Of a stretch of 11,491 nt of DNA, positions 6,624-11,491 are shown one piece after another; the first letter of the stretch is position 1; each line of letters begins with the position of its first letter. A program made the position numbers and the translations under genes. The stretch spans positions 1 to 11,491 of the forward strand of contig MHER01000178.1 in the NCBI GenBank assembly GCA_001805205.1, written 5' to 3'. Source of the DNA: Nitrospirae bacterium RIFCSPLOW2_12_42_9 (GTDB lineage: Bacteria > Nitrospirota > 9FT-COMBO-42-15 > HDB-SIOI813). The notes beneath the pieces are model-generated. The model was not told where the DNA came from and ran no database searches. It was given only the letters and a program-made list of their open reading frames with translations.

Positions 6624-6980
6624 ATGACAACCCAAAACGACATAGATAGTCAGATTTGCAGGCTGCATGCCGAGATATGCCAGACCATGGCCAATCCCAA
6701 GAGATTACAGATTATTAATATCCTGCGGGAAAAGGAGATATCTGCAGGAGAACTGCAAAGGATCCTTAAGATACCAAAGGCCAATCTGTCCCAGCATATG
6801 GCTGTCCTGAAACAGAAGGGGATCGTAGTCGCAAGAAGGGAAGGAAATACTGTCTACTTCCGTCTGGCCCGGCCTAAAATTCTGAAGGCATATGACATCA
6901 TGCGTGAAGTACTATTCGAAGTAATAGAAAACCAGCAGAAACTCCTTACAGAAGCAAGGAAAAAAAACAGGAGATCTTAA
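6624..6980 (+). CDS. ArsR-family winged-helix transcriptional regulator
   Basis: A 118-aa dimeric winged-helix DNA-binding protein, typical in length for ArsR/SmtB. The N-terminal helix carries LHAEICQTMANPKRLQII (14-31), the classic A-N-P-K-R-L family signature. The recognition helix is about 52-66 (KANLSQHMAVLKQKG). The beta-wing is about 70-81 (ARREGNTVYFRL). The metal-box ELCVCDL of ArsR/SmtB is absent: the equivalent stretch is EISAGELQRIL. The only cysteines are C12 and C19, one helical face apart, so As(III) sensing at the classical site is unlikely; redox, sulfur-species or another ligand is possible. No clear ribosome site precedes the ATG. Its stop codon overlaps the exporter ATG (TAATG), so the two are translationally coupled. 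Autoregulation and control of the exporter are inferred from the operator upstream. Confidence 0.9.
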   Translation: MTTQNDIDSQICRLHAEICQTMANPKRLQIINILREKEISAGELQRILKIPKANLSQHMAVLKQKGIVVARREGNTVYFRLARPKILKAYDIMREVLFEVIENQQKLLTEARKKNRRS

Positions 6981-9268
6981 TGGCATCAAAACTAACCCGG
7001 ATATCGGTTGACCGGCCAAAGCTTATAATTGCAGCTATCATAGTACTTACGATTTTTTTCCTTGTCCAGTTCCCAAAGATCGTCACAGATACTGACCCCA
7101 AGAACATGCTACCTGCCACCTCCCCTGTAAGGGTATATAACGATGAGATGGAGTCACTCTTTGCACTCCATAAAGATATGATAGCCCTCGGGATTGTAAA
7201 TGACAAAGGGATATTCAATCAGGACACACTAACCCGTATAGCAAGCTTTTCAGAAGAAATCAAGAAGATCAGGGGTGTAGTAATCCAGGATGTAATGAGT
7301 CTGACAACAGTAGACAATGTCCTCTCACAAGATGGCCAGCTTATCGTTCGGCCGGTAATGGACCACATTCCCATTTCAAAGGAAGAGCTTGAGACATTAC
7401 AGAAAGAGATATATGACAATCCTATGCTCGTGGGGCGGCTTGTATCAGAGGACAAAACTACTACTGCTATATACATACCTATTGAAGAAGGTGCTGATGC
7501 AAAGATGATAGCAGACAGTATCAGGGATATCGTAGCCAGGGATAAGGGAGACGAAAAATATTATGTTGCCGGAGACCCTGTTGCCAGGGATACATTTGGA
7601 AACAATATGTTTATACAGATGGGTATTTTCTCTCCCATAGCCGGCATGATAATGTTTATCACACTCTATCTCATGTTCCGTAATATGACCCTCGTGATTG
7701 CCATGATGGCTGTTGCCTTCCTGAGCATTATCTGGAGCATGGGGCTGCTGATTGGCGTGGGATTCCCTGTGCATATCATGAGCTCGATGATACCGGTATT
7801 TCTTATGGCCATAGCAACAGACAGCGTCCACATCTTCAATGAATTCTATTTCAGATTAAAAGAGACAGGTGATAAAAAGCAGGCGATCATTGATACAATG
7901 ACTGTGGTCGGCCCCCCTGTCAGATACACTGCCCTTGCCACTGCAGCAGGGTTTTCAGTTCTTATACTTATGCACATAATACCTGTAAAGGTCTTCGGTT
8001 TCTTTATTGCCTTCGGAACTATTGTTATCAGACTGATGAGCTTCAGTCTTATACCAGCCATGATGATGCTTACAAACGATAAAAAGCTTAAAGCTGCTGC
8101 TGAAAGAGAGAATGAAGAGGGAGGTAGTGGTTCAACGTGGTTAAGAAAGCTCGGTGAAACCGGTTTTCACAGGTACCGTTCAGTAACTATTGCGGGATTT
8201 ATCATGCTCATCATTGCAATCTACGGTATTTCTCACATACGCGTGAATAACAACATGGTCTCGTGGTTCAAGAAAACCAGTGAGATACGGCAGGCGGACA
8301 CAGTCTTAAACGAACGTCTTGCCGGTACTGCAACCGCCTATATAGTAGCAGAGGCAGACACCCCTGACGCCATGAAGAACCCTGAAATACTTAAGTCCAT
8401 CGAAGGACTTCAGAGGGAGCTTGAAGGCAGTTCAGTTGTCGGCAATACCATGTCTGTTGTGGATATTGTAAAGCGTGTTAATAAAGTACTTCATGGTAAT
8501 GACCCGCAATATGACACAATACCAGCCTCAACTGAAGAGATAGCCCAGTATCTCTTCCTCTTTGGGATGTCCGCAAAACCAAGGGACCTCGATAATGTCG
8601 TTACTGCTGATTATGATAAGGCCAACATATTTCTCCAATTAAAGACCTGGGACGCCATAGCAATGAGGGATATCCTGAAAAAGATAGATGTATTCAAGGC
8701 ATCCCATCCAAATGTAAAACTGCAATTTAAACCTGCAGGAATCTCATATTTCAATATGGTATGGAATGACGAGGTTTTATATGACATGATAAAGGGTTTT
8801 ATCATTGCACTTGTCGTAGTACTTATCATCCTTATAATAAACTTCAGGTCTATAAAGTGGGGGATCATCAGCTACATCCCGCTTCTCTTTACCATTGTCC
8901 TGATATATGGTTTCATCGGTTATATCGGGAAGGACTTCGATATGCCAATCTCTGTTTTATCAGCCCTGTCTTTAGGGATGGCCGTTGACTTTTCAATACA
9001 CTTTATCAGGAGATTCCAGCAGAGATATGCGGAGGTCAGGGATATCGAAAATGCACTTATTTGGACAGCAGCAAGGCCAGGCAAGGGGATAATAAGAAAT
9101 GCCATACTCTTTGCATCGGCATTTTCTGTCATGATACTGGCACCACTTACACCATATATCACAGTAGGGCTTTTCATAGCAGGAATGATGATAATCAGTT
9201 CTATCCTGACAATACTATATCTTCCGGCTATTATAAGGATATTTAAAAGATGGCTTATTTATAATTAG
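6980..9268 (+). CDS. RND/MMPL-family (HAE3-type) inner-membrane exporter
   Basis: A 762-aa transporter with the duplicated RND fold and 12 predicted TM helices. TM1 (about 15-31) is followed by a ~175-residue periplasmic domain and TM2-TM6 (about 208-355). TM7 (about 395-412) is followed by a second periplasmic domain (about 413-593) and TM8-TM12 (about 596-745). Each half keeps the proton-relay aspartate in TM4/TM10: D271 in IATDSVHIF and D660 in GMAVDFSIHF, as in MmpL3-like and HpnN-like pumps. The two halves are separated by a charged cytoplasmic linker (about 357-390). It is shorter than AcrB-type HAE1 pumps and matches HAE3/MMPL members, many of which move lipids or other hydrophobic molecules. 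The ATG overlaps the arsR stop, with AGGAG six bases upstream. Downstream neighbours are a LolA-like carrier and a beta-barrel protein. The substrate is unknown. Confidence 0.92.
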   Translation: MASKLTRISVDRPKLIIAAIIVLTIFFLVQFPKIVTDTDPKNMLPATSPVRVYNDEMESLFALHKDMIALGIVNDKGIFNQDTLTRIASFSEEIKKIRGVVIQDVMSLTTVDNVLSQDGQLIVRPVMDHIPISKEELETLQKEIYDNPMLVGRLVSEDKTTTAIYIPIEEGADAKMIADSIRDIVARDKGDEKYYVAGDPVARDTFGNNMFIQMGIFSPIAGMIMFITLYLMFRNMTLVIAMMAVAFLSIIWSMGLLIGVGFPVHIMSSMIPVFLMAIATDSVHIFNEFYFRLKETGDKKQAIIDTMTVVGPPVRYTALATAAGFSVLILMHIIPVKVFGFFIAFGTIVIRLMSFSLIPAMMMLTNDKKLKAAAERENEEGGSGSTWLRKLGETGFHRYRSVTIAGFIMLIIAIYGISHIRVNNNMVSWFKKTSEIRQADTVLNERLAGTATAYIVAEADTPDAMKNPEILKSIEGLQRELEGSSVVGNTMSVVDIVKRVNKVLHGNDPQYDTIPASTEEIAQYLFLFGMSAKPRDLDNVVTADYDKANIFLQLKTWDAIAMRDILKKIDVFKASHPNVKLQFKPAGISYFNMVWNDEVLYDMIKGFIIALVVVLIILIINFRSIKWGIISYIPLLFTIVLIYGFIGYIGKDFDMPISVLSALSLGMAVDFSIHFIRRFQQRYAEVRDIENALIWTAARPGKGIIRNAILFASAFSVMILAPLTPYITVGLFIAGMMIISSILTILYLPAIIRIFKRWLIYN

Positions 9269-9287
9269 CAATCGGTCACGATTGACC
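9269..9287 (+). other. Two mutually exclusive short hairpins between exporter and LolA-like gene
   Basis: CAATCG-GTCA-CGATTG (9269-9284) and GGTCA-CGAT-TGACC (9274-9287) are both perfect inverted repeats and share bases, so only one can form at a time. They start immediately after the exporter stop and end 14 nt before the next ribosome site. No U-tract follows, so this is not an intrinsic terminator. A role in mRNA end stability or differential expression is possible; chance is also possible. Confidence 0.3.
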
Positions 9288-9300
9288 ACAAAGATATATC

Positions 9301-9307
9301 AAGGAGG
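9301..9307 (+). promoter_or_regulatory. Ribosome binding site fixing the LolA-like start at 9315
   Basis: AAGGAGG lies 7 nt before the ATG at 9315. It identifies that ATG as the start rather than an in-frame TTG at 9282, which overlaps the hairpin and would add 11 residues before the signal peptide. Confidence 0.85.
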
Positions 9308-9314
9308 AAAGATT

Positions 9315-10109
9315 ATGTCTAAATATTTAGTACTGGTCTCTATAATATTATTTTCATACATGCTGAGTCCTGCCCTGCTCCATGCAGAGGACGCCACAGA
9401 TATAGTAAAGAAATCCCAGAATGCGTTCTTCTATCCAGGCAAAGACATGCAGGCCAGGGTCAAGATGACATTAACAGGAAAAACAGGCCAGCAGCGGCTA
9501 CGGGAGTTGACGATGCTCAGGAAAAACAGCGATGGCAGCGATCAAAAATACTTCATATACTTCCACAGTCCTGGTGATGTTCGTGGTACATCATTCATGG
9601 TCTATAAATATTCAGGTAAAGATGATGACAGATGGCTCTTTATTCCTGCAATCAATCTGGTAACCCGTATCGCTTCAAGGGACAGCAGGTCAAGCTTTGT
9701 CGGGTCAGACTTTACGTATGAGGATGTATCAGGACGTGACATTGAATCAGATAATTATAAATATGTGAGAGAAGACACATTGGATGGCAAACCTGTCCAC
9801 GTTATCGAGAGTACACCAAAAAGCTCAACTGAATATATAAAGAAGATATCGTGGATTGATAAAGCAACTTATATACCCCTTAAAGAAGAATACTATGACG
9901 TACAGGGCTCTCTTTATAAAGTCTTTACTGCTGAAAAGGTTGATACGGTCGGAGGATTACCGGCTGTAACAAAGAGGACTATGTCAAATATCAAGAGCGG
10001 GCACAAGACAGAGGTTGTTTTTGAAAACATATCCTATAATGTTGGTTTAAGTGACGATATATTTTCTGAGAGATATCTGAGGAAACCGCCTGAAAAATGG
10101 ATTAAATAA
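9315..10109 (+). CDS. Periplasmic LolA-like outer-membrane lipoprotein-sorting family protein
   Basis: A 264-aa exported protein. The signal peptide (residues 1-24) has a hydrophobic core YLVLVSIILF and a cleavage site LLHA|ED; no lipobox Cys is present, so it should be soluble in the periplasm. The mature part resembles the LolA-like family (PF17131/COG2834 type): DDRWLFIPAINLVTRI (104-119), the hallmark GSDFTYEDVSGRD (130-142), and a C-terminal ERYLRKPPEKW (252-262). These proteins share the open beta-barrel hydrophobic cavity of LolA/LolB and are commonly encoded next to MMPL exporters, which suggests carriage of a lipid or lipidated substrate. It lies 46 bp after the exporter and 16 bp before the barrel gene. 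It is clearly longer than, and distinct from, canonical LolA (about 180-200 aa mature), so it should not be named lolA. Confidence 0.88.
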   Translation: MSKYLVLVSIILFSYMLSPALLHAEDATDIVKKSQNAFFYPGKDMQARVKMTLTGKTGQQRLRELTMLRKNSDGSDQKYFIYFHSPGDVRGTSFMVYKYSGKDDDRWLFIPAINLVTRIASRDSRSSFVGSDFTYEDVSGRDIESDNYKYVREDTLDGKPVHVIESTPKSSTEYIKKISWIDKATYIPLKEEYYDVQGSLYKVFTAEKVDTVGGLPAVTKRTMSNIKSGHKTEVVFENISYNVGLSDDIFSERYLRKPPEKWIK

Positions 10110-10125
10110 TCACGGGGAGAAGGCA

Positions 10126-11367
10126 ATGATTTATATTCTGACAATGCTTGCACTGCTTGTTTCACTGTCACACGCCTCATATGCCGAGGAGATCTCATTC
10201 CACGGATTCTTACAGGGAAACCTCTCAGCAAGAATAACAGGGGAAGAGACAAATAATCCAATTGAGAGCGGGGATTTTCTCTCCGGAGAGGAGAAGTTAA
10301 GGGGGGAGGTCACAGGAAGTTCAGGGAATTCAGACTTTGCCCTGAAGATAGATTTTGTGCATGACTCTATTTCTGATGAAGATAGAATAGACTTAAGAGA
10401 AGGATACATAGACTACAGGTCTACTAATTTCGATATCAGGGTAGGTCGTCAAATCATCACATGGGGTGCAGGAGACCTGCTTTTCATCAACGACATTTTC
10501 CCAAAGAACTACTCTGCCCTCTTCTCCGGTCAACCCCTTGAGTATCTTAAGATCGGCTCAGATGCAGCAAAGATATCTGCATACTCTGATATTGTCTCTG
10601 CAGAGCTTGTCATAATGCCCTTTTTTGAACCATACACCTTCCCTGATCCTGAAAGATTCTTCCTCTACAGTCCCATGATGGTCAAAGGAGAGGATGTACC
10701 TGGAAAAGAGTTGGATAATACAGAGATAGCCATTAGACTCTACAGGCAGGTGGGGAGATTTGACACATCCCTATATGTGTATAAGGGTTTTTATAAGATT
10801 CCTGGCATGAAACCTCTATCCTCCACAGAGGCTGCCCTCTTTTACCCTGAGTTATCAGTCTATGGATTCAGCATGCAGGGATATTTTGCAAATGGTGTAT
10901 TAAGCCTTGAAGGTGGATACTATGACTCAATGGATGATAAAGATGGTGATGACCCAACAATAACAAACTCCACAGCAAGGTATATTGCAGGCTATTCGAA
11001 ACAGCTCTGGACAGATTTTACTGCATCTGCTCAGATATACGGAGAATATATGCAGGAGTATGATAAATATGAGGACTCTCTTCTCTCTCTTCCCCCTGGA
11101 TTCCCAAAGACAGACAGGCTTCATCAGCTTATTACAATAAGATTTAACCAGATGCTTAAATATAACACATTAAGGCTGAGCCTCTTCTCCTTTTACTCCC
11201 CTGATGATGAAGACTACTTTATTATACCAGAGGTCAGATACAATATTACTGACTCCATGTGGACAACAGTGGGTTTAAATATATTCGGAGGAGAGGATTC
11301 AACGACCTTCTTCGGTCAGCTCGGAAAGAACGACAACCTCTACGCAACCATACGTTTTGAATTTTAA
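10126..11367 (+). CDS. Predicted outer-membrane beta-barrel protein (porin/DUF1302-like)
   Basis: A 413-aa exported protein. The signal peptide (1-20) ends ASYA|EE. The mature sequence begins with FHGFLQGNLSARI, a first-strand pattern typical of porin-like barrels, then shows many alternating hydrophobic/polar strands and acidic turns. The conserved-looking VGRQIITWGAGDLLFINDIFPKN (106-128) resembles the GRQ..WG..D motif of DUF1302/alginate-export-like barrels. The protein ends ATIRFEF: a C-terminal Phe with alternating aromatic/hydrophobic residues, the classical BAM recognition signal. It is the last gene of the operon, 16 bp after the LolA-like gene, with a GGAGAAGG ribosome site. In context it may be the outer-membrane exit or acceptor for the exporter's substrate. 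The family assignment beyond barrel is moderate; barrel localisation is quite secure. Confidence 0.8.
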   Translation: MIYILTMLALLVSLSHASYAEEISFHGFLQGNLSARITGEETNNPIESGDFLSGEEKLRGEVTGSSGNSDFALKIDFVHDSISDEDRIDLREGYIDYRSTNFDIRVGRQIITWGAGDLLFINDIFPKNYSALFSGQPLEYLKIGSDAAKISAYSDIVSAELVIMPFFEPYTFPDPERFFLYSPMMVKGEDVPGKELDNTEIAIRLYRQVGRFDTSLYVYKGFYKIPGMKPLSSTEAALFYPELSVYGFSMQGYFANGVLSLEGGYYDSMDDKDGDDPTITNSTARYIAGYSKQLWTDFTASAQIYGEYMQEYDKYEDSLLSLPPGFPKTDRLHQLITIRFNQMLKYNTLRLSLFSFYSPDDEDYFIIPEVRYNITDSMWTTVGLNIFGGEDSTTFFGQLGKNDNLYATIRFEF

Positions 11368-11491
11368 ATTTATATTTAGGTTGACAGAAAAATATCTTTC
11401 CTGCTAAGTTATCTATTGGTGAATCAATTCCGGATGGGACAAACCAGCCTTTTCATCTGACCATAATCTTCTTATGCTTGAACATTGCCTC
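11368..11491. other. Right-edge non-coding stretch with promoter-like box
   Basis: No gene can be assigned in the last 124 bases. There is no GC-rich hairpin with a T-run that would serve as a terminator for the operon. A TTGACA (11381-11386) with TAAGTT 18 nt further on (11405-11410) resembles a plus-strand promoter and shares 22 of 33 bases with the arsR promoter block. Short open frames touch the edge on both strands but are too short to judge. Confidence 0.35.

Noticed and set aside
6624..6980. Naming the regulator arsR for arsenic resistance
   Set aside because: The As(III)-binding CxC box is missing and no arsenic resistance gene (arsB, arsC, acr3) is nearby; only family membership is supported.
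7445..7831. 128-codon minus-strand open frame inside the MMPL gene
   Set aside because: Extremely His/Asn/Tyr-rich product that mirrors the hydrophobic codons of TM segments on the other strand. A shadow.
9282..9314. N-terminal extension of the LolA-like protein from a TTG at 9282
   Set aside because: The TTG sits in a hairpin without a ribosome site and would put MTTKIYQGGKI before a normal signal peptide. AAGGAGG before the ATG at 9315 is decisive.
11453..11491. Possible C-terminus of a convergent minus-strand gene (about 12 codons ending VR-stop), or alternative short frames including a plus-strand ATG at 11474
   Set aside because: Several frames are open over such a short distance and none gives a recognisable motif or ribosome site.

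Overview
The window reads as chromosomal DNA of a Gram-negative bacterium. Two genes have Sec signal peptides leading to a periplasmic protein and a probable outer-membrane beta-barrel. The sequence is moderately AT-rich, with canonical AGGAGG-type ribosome sites and one TTG start. The mix of an MglA-type polarity GTPase, multi-PAS hybrid kinase, GGDEF-EAL protein and HAE3/MMPL exporter fits environmental lineages such as Nitrospirota or Desulfobacterota. That placement is inference; no rRNA or other phylogenetic marker is present. I see no mobile element, CRISPR array, tRNA or rRNA.

Layout. On the minus strand, reading right to left, lie panE (ketopantoate reductase, 1082-1996), an mglA-like GTPase with a long C-terminal extension (48-1040), and the first codons of a gene that looks like yebC, cut by the left edge (1-20). 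A 223-bp divergent region (1997-2219) holds a candidate panE promoter whose whole spacer is a perfect 15-bp palindrome. On the plus strand follow a membrane GGDEF-EAL protein with a TTG start (2220-3638) and a soluble hybrid histidine kinase with four PAS domains and a C-terminal receiver (3743-6478). The kinase has its own extended -10 promoter flanked by inverted half-sites.

The right half (6539-11367) is one tight operon: an ArsR-family regulator, a 12-TM RND/MMPL exporter, a periplasmic LolA-like (PF17131-type) lipoprotein-sorting-family protein, and a signal-peptide-bearing beta-barrel protein ending in RFEF. A TTGACA promoter and an inverted-repeat operator precede arsR. Together the three downstream genes could form an envelope-spanning route for a hydrophobic substrate: inner-membrane pump, periplasmic carrier, outer-membrane acceptor or pore. 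The ArsR protein is probably an autorepressor that responds to an unknown cue. The individual families are known; the substrate and the physical coupling are not, and this is the best candidate for an uncharacterised system here.

The left half is housekeeping and signalling: pantothenate synthesis, cell polarity or motility, c-di-GMP turnover and phosphorelay. A promoter-like box resembling the arsR promoter reappears after the operon at 11381, suggesting that a co-regulated unit may start just beyond the window.
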